A model generated the notes under the pieces. That model worked only from the letters and a program-made list of their open reading frames with translations. It did no database searches and had not been told where the DNA came from. From contig NZ_JABXWI010000004.1 in assembly GCF_014930365.1 (NCBI RefSeq), positions 310,001 through 374,000 on the forward strand: a stretch of DNA of 64,000 bases, given 5' to 3'. Positions 56,407 to 64,000 of the stretch are shown here, piece by piece. Source of the stretch: Streptomyces caniscabiei. Its GTDB lineage: Bacteria > Actinomycetota > Actinomycetes > Streptomycetales > Streptomycetaceae. The position numbers and the translations under genes were made by a program. How positions within the stretch are numbered: position 1 is the first letter of the stretch; each line of letters opens with the position of its first letter.

Positions 56407-56916
56407 ATGGATGCGAGGACCGAAGATCTGCGGGACGCCGGCGCGGACCCCCGACTCGACCGGGACACGTCGAACTGCTCGATCGCCCGGACCCTTGAGG
56501 TCGTGGGCGAGAAGTGGACGATCCTGATCCTGCGCGAGGTCTGGTACGGCTCGTCCCGTTTCAGCGAGTTCGAACGCGTCCTCGGCTGTCCTCGCAACCT
56601 CCTCTCCGCGCGACTTCGGATGCTCGTGGAGGAGGGGATCCTGGCCACCGAGACCTACAAGGAGCCGGGCTCGCGGAGCCGGCCGAAGTACGTGATCACG
56701 CCCAAGGGAATGGATCTGGTCCCGGCCGTGATGGGGCTCCTGCAGTGGGGCGACCGCTATCGCGCCGACCCGGAGGGCCCGGCCATGCTGTCCCGGCACC
56801 GTGGGTGCGGCGCGCACGTCGACGCCCGGATCCGCTGCGACCGGGGCCACGCCGTACAGCCGGAGGACATCGAGAGCATCCCCGGCCCCGCGTTTCGCCT
56901 GAGGCCCGTCGAGTGA
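56407..56916 (+). CDS. HxlR-family transcriptional regulator
   Basis: 169 residues. The HxlR winged helix has the defining NCSIARTLEVVGEKWTILIL with Cys near residue 29, then CPRNLLSARLRMLVEEGIL and ETYKEPGSRSRPKYVITPKG. Such regulators sense electrophiles or oxidants through the N-terminal cysteine and control a divergent oxidoreductase, here at 55234. Three more cysteines occur in the C-terminal part. Confidence 0.9.
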   Translation: MDARTEDLRDAGADPRLDRDTSNCSIARTLEVVGEKWTILILREVWYGSSRFSEFERVLGCPRNLLSARLRMLVEEGILATETYKEPGSRSRPKYVITPKGMDLVPAVMGLLQWGDRYRADPEGPAMLSRHRGCGAHVDARIRCDRGHAVQPEDIESIPGPAFRLRPVE

Positions 56917-57027
56917 ACGGTGCGATCCAGGACCCGAAGTCGCGCACCCTTGTGCACCCGCGCCACGGGTCGGATCGCCCCTGCGCGAGCGGGACGAGGC
57001 CCGCCCACGCCTCGAAACCGAGCGGGA

Positions 57028-57144
57028 TCAGGCCGGATCGACGAATATGTCGAGCGCGAGATCGCCCTCGAAGCCGGCGGGGCCGTAGGCGGCCAGGTCG
57101 GTGATGCCTTCGTCGGACAGTACCTCGTCGTCGATGAACAGCTG
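57028..57144 (-). pseudogene. C-terminal remnant of an unidentified gene, antisense to the ligase remnant
   Basis: On the complementary strand, 38 residues reading QLFIDDEVLSDEGITDLAAY and ending LDIFVDPA, then a stop, look like the natural C-terminus of a real acidic protein. Upstream of 57144 the reading turns into Arg-rich noise. No start codon or domain is left. It abuts the truncated acyl-CoA ligase, so one deletion may have removed both genes' 5' parts. Confidence 0.4.
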
Positions 57145-57146
57145 CG

Positions 57147-58290
57147 GTGGACGGGACCGCTGTCCTCGCCGTCGGCGAACTGCATGACGACGCGTCGGCG
57201 GAAACGGATGAGGCACCCCTTCCGGACCCGTCCGCGCTGGCCCTGCTCATCTACACCAGCGGCACGACCGGGGTGCCCAAAGGGGTGATGCTCGACCACG
57301 CCAACATCGACGCCATGGCGGACATGGGGCGTCGGGCGCTGGAGGTCGGGCCGGCCGACCGGTGCCTGCTGATCCTGCCGCTCTTCCACGTCAACGGCAT
57401 CGTGGTCAGCACGCTCGTACCGTTGCTTGCGGGCGCGAGCATCACCATCGCCGACCGCTTCCGTCCCGAGACCTTCTTCGACGTCGTCGAACGCGAGCGC
57501 CCCACCTTCTTCAGCGCCGTGCCGACGATCTACAGCATGCTCGCGGCGCTGCCGGACCAGGTCCGCCCCGACACCTCGTCCCTGCGTTTCGGAGTCTGCG
57601 GCGCGGCACCCGCCTCCGCCGAGCTGCTGGCCCGCTTCGAGGCCCGTTACGGGTTTCCGCTCGTCGAGGGGTACGGGCTGTCCGAGGGGACCTGCGGCTC
57701 CACCATCAATCCTGTCGCGGGCCCTCGGCGCGCCGGAACCGTGGGGTTGCCCTTCCCCGGCCAGGAGATCCGGATCGTCGACGCCGCCGGCAGCGAGGTG
57801 CCGACGGGTGCGGACGGAGAGGTCGTTCGTGCGGGGGCCCAACGTCATGCGGGGCTATCTCGGCCGCCCGGAGGAGACAGCCCAAGTCCTCGTCGACGGC
57901 TGGCTGCACACCGGCGACGTGGGCAGGCTCGACGCCGACGGCTACCTGACCCTGGTCGGGCGTGCGAAGGACATGATCATCCGGGGTGGGGAGAACATCT
58001 ACCCCAAGGAGATCGAGGACGTCCTCGTGGGTGACCCGGCGGTGCTCGAGGCCGCCGTGATCGGCGTACCCGACGAGACATGGGGAGAAGTGGTCGTCGC
58101 CTACGTCCAGCCCCGACCGGGCCGGACCGTCGATCCGACGGCACTGCGGGAGCTCTGCGCGCACAGCCTCACCGGCTTCAAGCGTCCGACCGCGTTCTTC
58201 GTGGTGGAAGCCCTCGCGAAGAACGCGGTCGGCAAGATCGACAAGGTCTCGCTGCGCGCTGCCCACGCCGAGCTCTCCGCGCGGTCCTGA
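57147..58290 (+). pseudogene. Acyl-CoA synthetase, N-terminally truncated and frameshifted
   Basis: The adenylate-forming core motifs are present: IYTSGTTGVPKG, YGLSEGT, DGWLHTGDVG, GRAKDMIIRGGENIYP and KNAVGKIDK. Two defects are visible. The first 120-150 residues before the P-loop are missing, with an in-frame stop at 57135. Near 57825 one extra base shifts the frame, so the expected GEVVVRGPNVMRGYLGRPEE is split between two frames. Either the gene is dead or the second defect is a sequencing error; the missing N-terminus argues for decay. Confidence 0.8.
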
Positions 58291-58458
58291 CCTCCATGGA
58301 TGGCGCTGGGGGCCGTCTCTCCGGCGGCGGCCCTCAGCTCCGCGTCAGGGGCCGAGTGGAGGTCGGCGGGCTCCCCGGAACGCCCGGCTCGAACACCACT
58401 GCGAGCGGCGTGAGTTGGCCGTCCACGAGGGGGTGCGCGGGCCCTTATGATCTTGGGC

Positions 58459-58749
58459 ATGACTGTGCAGAACGTTGACAGAACCCTCTCCCGTAAACAG
58501 CGGCTCCAGGAGAAGCAGCGCCGGCAGCTGTCGGTCGTGGACACCGTCGACAAGGCGGAGGGCAAGGTCCGCAAGGCGGAGGCCGAACTCGCCGTGGCCG
58601 TCACCGAGGCCGTGCAGGTGTTCGGGGACGAGCAGTCCGCGTCCGACGCGCTCGACATGTCCGTCGAGGCGATCCGGCGTTTCCTGCACATGGCACGGAG
58701 CGAGGCGGCGGCCCCCGACGCTCCCGCCGAGGCCGCCGCCAAGTCATGA
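58459..58749 (+). CDS. Small coiled-coil protein, unknown function
   Basis: 96 residues, strongly helical and charged (LSRKQRLQEKQRRQLSVVD, then KAEGKVRKAEAELAVAV), with a putative helix-turn-helix-like SASDALDMSVEAIRRFLHMA at the C-terminal side. May be a small DNA-associated protein; family not recognised. Convergent with the GH95 gene. The ATG at 58459 is preferred over one four codons earlier. Confidence 0.65.
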   Translation: MTVQNVDRTLSRKQRLQEKQRRQLSVVDTVDKAEGKVRKAEAELAVAVTEAVQVFGDEQSASDALDMSVEAIRRFLHMARSEAAAPDAPAEAAAKS

Positions 58750-58761
58750 GCCGCGTGGCCG

Positions 58762-61700
58762 TCAGGGCCTGCGCGGTCGCACCCTGACGTCGGTGCCGTT
58801 CACCCGGACGGTGACCTTGCCCCGGTCGCGCGCCCGGTCGGCCACGATCTCGTACGACGTGACCTTTCCGTCGCGCCATGCGCAGGTGACCTCGTAGCCG
58901 CCGCGGGCGCGCAGGCCCGTGAAGGAGCCCTTGGCCTTCCAGGCGTCCGGCAGGGCGGGCAGCAGGTGGATGTTTCCGTCGTGGCTCTGCAGGAGCATCT
59001 CCGCGACGGCCCCCGAGATACCGAAGTTGCCGTCCATCTGGAAGGGCGGATGGTTGCAGAACAGGTTGGGGAGCGTGTTGTAGGTCAGCAGGCCGCGCAG
59101 CATGATCCGGGCGCGGTGCCCGTCGCCGAGGCGGGCGAAGAGGGCGGCGCGCCACGGCCAGGTCCAGGAGCGGCGGCTGTCGCCCGACACCGTCGCCGCC
59201 GTGAACGGGACCCCTTCCTTCTCGCCGCAGCGTGCCTTGAGCGAGACGAGGGCGGCTGCCGCGAAGTCGGGTGTCCGCGGGGTGATCTGGCGGCCCGGGT
59301 AGACCGCGAAGAGGTGTGAGGTGTGGCGGTGGATGTCGGTGGGGCTGTCGATGTCCTCCTGCCACTCCTGCAACTGCCCCCACTTGCCGATCTTGTTCGG
59401 CGCCAGCCGGGCCTGCATGTCCGCGATCTTGGCCCGGTGGTCGGGGTCCGTGTCGAGGACCGCCTCGCAGTCGAGGTAGTTCTGGAACAGGTCCCAGATG
59501 ATCTGCTGGTCGTACATGACGCCGTCCTCGCGGGGCCCGTGCTCCGGGGACCAGCCGTTCGGCGCGACGAGGAGTCCGTCCGCGCGTTCCTTGAGGTGGT
59601 CCTCCCAGAACTGGCAGATCTCCTTGATCATCGGGTGGGCGATGTCGCGCAGATAGGTCAGGTCCTGGGTGAACGCCCAGTGTTCGTAGAGGTGTTGGGC
59701 GTACCAGGCGCTGGCGACCGTGTTCCACTCCCAGGCGTTGCCTCCGAAGATGCTCTGGCTGGTGCGGGCGGTCCAGCCGCGGGTGTCCGCGCCGAAGGCG
59801 TTGCGGGTGGCGACCCGGCTGGGCACCGCGACCTGCTCGATGAAGCCGACGAGTGCCTCGTGGCACTCGGGCAGGTTCGTCGTCTCCGCTCCCCAGTAGT
59901 TCATCTGGATGTTGATGTTGGTGTGGTAGTCGGCGGCCCACGCCGGCTGGTTGCTGTCGTTCCACAGGCCCTGGAGGTTGGCGGGCAGGCCCTTGGGGCG
60001 GGAGGAGCTGATCAGCAGATAGCGGCCGTAGTCGAACATCGTCTGTTCGAGTGTGGGGTCCTCCCCGCCCGCCGCGTAGCGGGCCAGCCGGGCGTCGGTC
60101 GGGAGGGCGACGACGGCGTCCGGGGAGGTGCCCCAGTCGACCGAGACGCGGTTCATGAGGGTGCGCGTGTCGGTGGTGTGCCGTTTGCGCAGTGCGGTGT
60201 AGGAGCGGGCGGCGGCCTTGTCGAGCGCGCGGTCGATCGCCGCCCGCGGGGCGGCTCCGCGCCACCCGGCGGCGGCGTCGAGCCGGTAGTCGGTGCGTGC
60301 GTCCAGGAGCAGGGTCAGCGTGGTGCATCCGCTGAACCGGAGCACCGGACCGTCGGCGCTGAAGTCTCCGTCGGTGTGCACGGCCCGGACGGTGCACGCG
60401 TGCTTGAGGCCGTTGCCCATGACCCCGCTGAAGCCGATCTCGCGGGCATCGGCGTCCACGGTCGTCGGGGCCTGCTCCTGGCCGGAGGTCAGCGAGATCG
60501 CCCCGGAGAGTCCCTCGGCCGCCTCCGTCGTGTACCGGAGGACCATGACGTCGGCGGCGCGGCCGGCGAAGGCCTCCCGGACGACGCGCCGGCCCGGGGA
60601 GCCGAAACGGGTGACGTGGACGCCGTCGACGAAGTCGAGGCTGCGCCGGTAGTCGACGACCGTGCGCCGGGTGCGGGTGTCGAAGTCCTCGCCCGCCAGG
60701 GCGACTTCGGCGATCCGGCAGCCGCCGGCGGAGGCGTCGGGGGTCAGGGTGAGCCGGTAGACGCGGTAGGCGGTGGTGTTGGTGAACCGGAAGGTGCGGG
60801 TCTCGCCCCGCTCGGCGAACGGTGTGCCGTACCGCCGCGTGTCGAGGGTCACCCAGGTGCTCCCGTCCTTGGACGCCTCCAGCGTCCACTGCCTGGGGTC
60901 CTCCCGAGGACGGTCCGGGGCCGCGGTCAGGGTGTACGAGGTGATGGCGACCGCGCGAGGCAGGTCCGCCTGCCAGACCAGTGCGGGCGAGGTGCCGGCG
61001 ACCCGCCACACCGTGGCCGGGTCGCGGTCCACGGACCGTGAGATGTCCGTGGCCCGGCCGGCGGAGTCGGTGCCGGTCGCGTGGGAGGCCTCGTCGGGGT
61101 GCCCGCTCGGCGACGACAGGTACACGGCCTCGGACGCGCCTAGGTCGACGCCGGTCAGGCCGATCTCGGCGACCTGGAAGTGGCTGACGCCGGCCTTGGG
61201 GACGAAGTCGAAGCGGTAGAAGCGGTGGGCGGCCGGGGCCGCGCAGTCGAACCGCTTGGTCTGGAAGCGGCTCTCGAAGGGCGCCGCGAGGGTGCGGCTG
61301 TCCAGCACGGTCCAGGTCTCGCCGTCGGCGGAACCGGAGAGCGTCCACTCCTGCGGGTCGCGCTGCGGCACGTCGTCGGCGCTCGTGAGCCGGTACGAGG
61401 CGACCTCCACGGGCGCGGGGAGCTCGACCTGCCAGCGCACCCTCGTGCCGGGCCCGTCGATGCACCACTTGGTGCCCGTCTCGCCGTCGTGGGACTTGTC
61501 GACTCCCTCCGACGGGGAGCTGTCGTACGGTCCGCCCGGCGCCGTGACCTTGGCCCGGGGCGCGGCGGCGAAGGTGACCACTAGGTCACCGAAGTCCCGG
61601 TACGAGCCGAAGCCGTTCATACCGGTGTCGAAGTCGCTGTCCGGCTTGCCGGCGAGGGCGTTGTCGTAGTCGTTCACCCCTCCCCACAGGCTCTGTTCGT

Positions 61701-62004
61701 TGAACTGGACGCGCTCCTCGTGGGGGTCGGCGAAGAGCATGGCGCCGAGTCGGCCGTTGCCGATCGGCAGGGCCTGTGCCTCCCAGTTCATGGCGGGGAC
61801 GGTGTAGTGCAGGGCGTGGCGCGACAGGGTCGGACGGCGGAAGGCCTCCGGGGCACCGGTCCCGGCGGCGGGCCGCGCCGAGGCGGGGGTGCCCGTCAGC
61901 CCGGCGGCCAGAGGCGCGAAGGCGAGGGCTCCGCCGAACTTGAGGAGGCTTCGTCTCTGCGGTGGGGATGCGTCGAGCACTGTGAGATCTCCCGGCCCAT
62001 TCAT
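58762..62004 (-). CDS. Secreted GH95-family glycosidase with two inserted F5/8-type domains
   Basis: 1080 residues. A twin-arginine signal ([18 protein letters not shown]) targets it for folded export. The GH95 N-terminal domain begins at [20 protein letters not shown], is interrupted by two discoidin-like domains (about 205-345 and 350-490, each with a [10 protein letters not shown] or VWQADLPRA edge strand and a YRFDF or YRLTL strand), then resumes at [19 protein letters not shown]. The (alpha/alpha)6 barrel follows, with catalytic-region residues in [10 protein letters not shown] (about 700) and WSPEHGPRE (about 820). GH95 members are mostly 1,2-alpha-L-fucosidases; some act on galactose. 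AAAGAG precedes the ATG. Confidence 0.88.
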   Translation of the reverse strand: MNGPGDLTVLDASPPQRRSLLKFGGALAFAPLAAGLTGTPASARPAAGTGAPEAFRRPTLSRHALHYTVPAMNWEAQALPIGNGRLGAMLFADPHEERVQFNEQSLWGGVNDYDNALAGKPDSDFDTGMNGFGSYRDFGDLVVTFAAAPRAKVTAPGGPYDSSPSEGVDKSHDGETGTKWCIDGPGTRVRWQVELPAPVEVASYRLTSADDVPQRDPQEWTLSGSADGETWTVLDSRTLAAPFESRFQTKRFDCAAPAAHRFYRFDFVPKAGVSHFQVAEIGLTGVDLGASEAVYLSSPSGHPDEASHATGTDSAGRATDISRSVDRDPATVWRVAGTSPALVWQADLPRAVAITSYTLTAAPDRPREDPRQWTLEASKDGSTWVTLDTRRYGTPFAERGETRTFRFTNTTAYRVYRLTLTPDASAGGCRIAEVALAGEDFDTRTRRTVVDYRRSLDFVDGVHVTRFGSPGRRVVREAFAGRAADVMVLRYTTEAAEGLSGAISLTSGQEQAPTTVDADAREIGFSGVMGNGLKHACTVRAVHTDGDFSADGPVLRFSGCTTLTLLLDARTDYRLDAAAGWRGAAPRAAIDRALDKAAARSYTALRKRHTTDTRTLMNRVSVDWGTSPDAVVALPTDARLARYAAGGEDPTLEQTMFDYGRYLLISSSRPKGLPANLQGLWNDSNQPAWAADYHTNINIQMNYWGAETTNLPECHEALVGFIEQVAVPSRVATRNAFGADTRGWTARTSQSIFGGNAWEWNTVASAWYAQHLYEHWAFTQDLTYLRDIAHPMIKEICQFWEDHLKERADGLLVAPNGWSPEHGPREDGVMYDQQIIWDLFQNYLDCEAVLDTDPDHRAKIADMQARLAPNKIGKWGQLQEWQEDIDSPTDIHRHTSHLFAVYPGRQITPRTPDFAAAALVSLKARCGEKEGVPFTAATVSGDSRRSWTWPWRAALFARLGDGHRARIMLRGLLTYNTLPNLFCNHPPFQMDGNFGISGAVAEMLLQSHDGNIHLLPALPDAWKAKGSFTGLRARGGYEVTCAWRDGKVTSYEIVADRARDRGKVTVRVNGTDVRVRPRRP

Positions 62005-62203
62005 CGGCTCTTTCACGGCAATTGCGGGGGCAACCTCGACCTCGGTCGGGGGCCCGATCATCGTTGCCGGAAAATACATCGGATGTCTAGGGGTGTGCGC
62101 GAACACCGGGGGAAGATCGGCGGCACAATGACGCCATGTCACGCCACACGGGCCCCAACTGCCCACCGACATCGCATCCTTGGGCGTGCCAGGAGAGGAC
62201 CAT

Positions 62204-63019
62204 GTGAGCGAGAACGAGGCCGCCGGCCCCGCATCCGGAATCCCCGACACCACCACGGCGCACAACGCCCGCGTCTGGAACCACTGGCAGGGCGGCACGG
62301 ACAACTACGAGGTCGACCGTCAGGTCGGGGATCACGTCGCCGGTCTGATCCCCGTCATCCGGGACATCGCCTCCGCCGACCGGCGGTTCCTCGTCCGCGC
62401 GGTGCGCCATCTGGCCGAGGAGCGGGGGATGCGCCAGTTCCTCGACATCGGCACCGGGCTGCCCGCGCTGGAGAACACCCACGAGATCGCCCAGCGCGTC
62501 GCGCCCTCGTCGAGGATCGTGTACGTCGACAACGACCCGGTCGTGCTCTCGTACGCCCGCACCCGGCTGACCAGCACCGACGAGGGCGTCGCGGCCTACA
62601 TCGACGCCGACGCCCATGACCCGGACACGATCCTGCGCAGCGCCCGAGAGACCCTCGACCTCGGCGAGCCCGTCGCGCTGATGCTGCTCGGCATCCTCAA
62701 CTTCGTCCTCGACGACAGCGAGGCCCGCGCCATCGCCAGACGGCTCCTCGAACCGCTCGCCCCCGGCAGCTTCCTCGTGCTGACGCACCCCACCACCGAG
62801 CCCGCACTCGGCGGCGAACTCCAGCTGGAGGCGATGGAGTTCTGGAACACGCACGCCGAGCCGCCGGTCACCGCGCGCGGCGCCGCGGAGATCGCCCGCT
62901 ACTTCGACGGGCTCACCCTCCTGGACCCGGGCCTCGTCAGCTGTTCGCTGTGGCGTCCCGACCCCGGTGACGAGCCCACCGCCGTACCGCAGTTGGGGGC
63001 GGTGGCGCGGAAGCCGTGA
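62204..63019 (+). CDS. SAM-dependent methyltransferase of the DUF574 / Methyltransf_19 type
   Basis: 271 residues. Begins with [26 protein letters not shown], the signature of the large actinobacterial SAM-methyltransferase family (DUF574). The SAM loop is [19 protein letters not shown], followed by [14 protein letters not shown]. Often associated with DNA or developmental regulation, but the function is not proven. GTG start behind AGGAGAGG. Its last 83 bases overlap the 3' end of the convergent permease gene. Confidence 0.88.
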   Translation: MSENEAAGPASGIPDTTTAHNARVWNHWQGGTDNYEVDRQVGDHVAGLIPVIRDIASADRRFLVRAVRHLAEERGMRQFLDIGTGLPALENTHEIAQRVAPSSRIVYVDNDPVVLSYARTRLTSTDEGVAAYIDADAHDPDTILRSARETLDLGEPVALMLLGILNFVLDDSEARAIARRLLEPLAPGSFLVLTHPTTEPALGGELQLEAMEFWNTHAEPPVTARGAAEIARYFDGLTLLDPGLVSCSLWRPDPGDEPTAVPQLGAVARKP

Positions 63020-64000
63020 CCCCGGCCGCGCCCCGGGGCCTGCCGCGGCTCCAGGTCGTGGTGGAGATGGCGAGGACCGAGAGGAGGACGAGGGCGGCGG
63101 ACGGGCCCAGGACGGTCCAGGGGGCCAGTTCCGCGTAGGGCTGGTTCTCCGAGAGGAGGCGGCCCCACTCGGGCGTGGGCGGCTGTTCGCCCAGACCGAG
63201 GAAGCCGAGGGAGGCGAGGACGAGGACCGTGGTGGGCAGGCGGAGCAGGGCGTTGCGCACCAGGGCGGGCACGACCGCGGGCAGCAGGTGGTGACGGAGC
63301 AGGTAGGAGGGACCCGCGCCGAAGGAGATCGACGCGAGGAGGTGGCCGCTGGCCCGTTCCTGTTCCAGCAGGGCGGCGGTCTGGGCGGCGTACGGCGTCC
63401 AGGCCACCACGCACACCGCGCACGCGGCGCCCAGGACCGACGGGCCGGTCACGGCGGTGGTGAGCAGTCCGGCGAGGACGGCCGGCATCGTCGAGACCAC
63501 TTCGGTCAGGCCCGCCCCCAGTTGGGCGGTCGAGCCGATCACCAGTCCGACGACGGCGCTGACCACCGTGACCGCGAGCGCCACACCGACCGTACGCAGG
63601 GCTCCGTGACCGAGCCGGGCCAGCAGGTCGCGGCCGAGCGAGTCGGTGCCGAGAGGGTGCGCGAGGGACGGGGGCAGCAGCCTCGCCGTCGTCTCGACGT
63701 GCGACGGGTCCCGCAGGAGGCCGGCCACGACCACGGCGAGGAGGGTCGTGGCACAGAGTCCGACGACCCAGGGCAGCGATCGTGATCGGGGGAGCCGGGG
63801 CGGGTGCAGGGCGGGCAGGGCACCGTCCCGCAGGGCGGGACCGAGCAGGGCGTGCCGCAGGACCTGGATCAGGAGGCCGGCGCAGACGCCGAGCAGCACC
63901 AGGGTCAGGGTCGCCGTCTGGAGCGGCGGCATGTCCTGGGCCGTGGCCGCGTCCAGTGAGAGACGGCCGAGCCCGGGGATGTTGAAGATCTTCTCGACCG
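62937..64000 (-). CDS. Fused oligopeptide ABC permease (DppB-DppC), 5' end outside window
   Basis: About 354 residues remain. At the window edge the reading is VEKIFNIPGLGRLSLDAATA, the DppB C-terminal signature, followed by the last DppB helix. After an Arg/Pro linker (ALHPPRLPRSRSLP) a DppC half begins (VVGLCATTLLAVVVAGLL, then HPLGTDSLGRDLLARLGHG and the EAA loop near SFGAGPSYLLRHHLLPAVVP). Thus one chain carries both permease halves. The C-terminus [17 protein letters not shown] onward lies opposite the methyltransferase gene end. Part of a peptide or nickel importer continuing right. Confidence 0.85.
   Translation of the reverse strand, partial: VEKIFNIPGLGRLSLDAATAQDMPPLQTATLTLVLLGVCAGLLIQVLRHALLGPALRDGALPALHPPRLPRSRSLPWVVGLCATTLLAVVVAGLLRDPSHVETTARLLPPSLAHPLGTDSLGRDLLARLGHGALRTVGVALAVTVVSAVVGLVIGSTAQLGAGLTEVVSTMPAVLAGLLTTAVTGPSVLGAACAVCVVAWTPYAAQTAALLEQERASGHLLASISFGAGPSYLLRHHLLPAVVPALVRNALLRLPTTVLVLASLGFLGLGEQPPTPEWGRLLSENQPYAELAPWTVLGPSAALVLLSVLAISTTTWSRGRPRGAAGVTASAPPPPTAVRRWARHRGRDATANS

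Overview
The window is chromosomal DNA of a Streptomyces or a very close relative. The DNA is very GC-rich. Many genes start with GTG, and stop and start codons often overlap by four bases (ATGA or GTGA). The gene content is also typical: an isorenieratene-type carotenoid cluster with a LitR-like MerR regulator, a CebR-type operator, snapalysin, secreted glycoside hydrolases, F420-dependent enzymes and an ECF41 sigma factor. I saw no rRNA, tRNA, CRISPR array, integrase or insertion sequence.

Layout. 1-945: start of phosphoglucomutase and a small methyltransferase. 1041-12093: carotenoid cluster. Leftward: crtE-crtI-crtB, a Rieske oxygenase and litR. Rightward: an ECF sigma factor, crtY, crtT and crtU. 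12109-14781: a small membrane protein, a second prenyl-diphosphate synthase and a TPR protein behind a perfect inverted repeat. 14999-16189: secreted alginate-lyase-like protein. 16315-18951: regulator plus ABC exporter operon. 19067-25814: alpha-glucoside-type uptake operon (GH13, binding protein, two permeases) and a second binding protein. 25939-29510: PadR regulator with an ABC exporter. 29534-33503: phospholipase D-like enzyme, PP2C phosphatase and ferric-reductase-like protein. 33744-38523: plant cell wall degradation (GH12 cellulase, esterase, GH10-GH62 xylanase). 38583-44549: toxin-antitoxin pair, ArsR, roadblock protein, isochorismatase, GlxA-type regulator, nuclease/phosphatase, VOC protein and ECF41 sigma factor. 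44653-52471: mixed small genes, two F420 enzymes, a methyltransferase, cupin, snapalysin and a kinase-like pair. 52458-56916: delta-60 repeat surface protein, GtrA protein, MDR oxidoreductase and HxlR. 56917-58290: decayed acyl-CoA ligase beside an antisense gene remnant. 58459-64000: small coiled-coil protein, a large GH95 protein with two inserted F5/8-type domains, a methyltransferase and a fused peptide-transporter permease running off the window.

How the genes work together. CrtE makes geranylgeranyl diphosphate, CrtB makes phytoene, CrtI desaturates it, CrtY cyclises lycopene to beta-carotene and CrtU aromatises the rings to isorenieratene. The B12-binding LitR-like repressor and the ECF sigma factor probably make expression light-dependent. 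The Rieske oxygenase coupled to crtB is the most interesting tailoring candidate. The sugar-uptake and glycoside-hydrolase genes form a polysaccharide-use region in which several palindromic operators can be read directly. The best candidates for new biology are the Rieske oxygenase, the TPR/prenyl-synthase pair with its operator, a repeated 9-mer linking the PadR locus to the GH13 promoter, a permease with a large extracytoplasmic insertion, and several unusual domain fusions.
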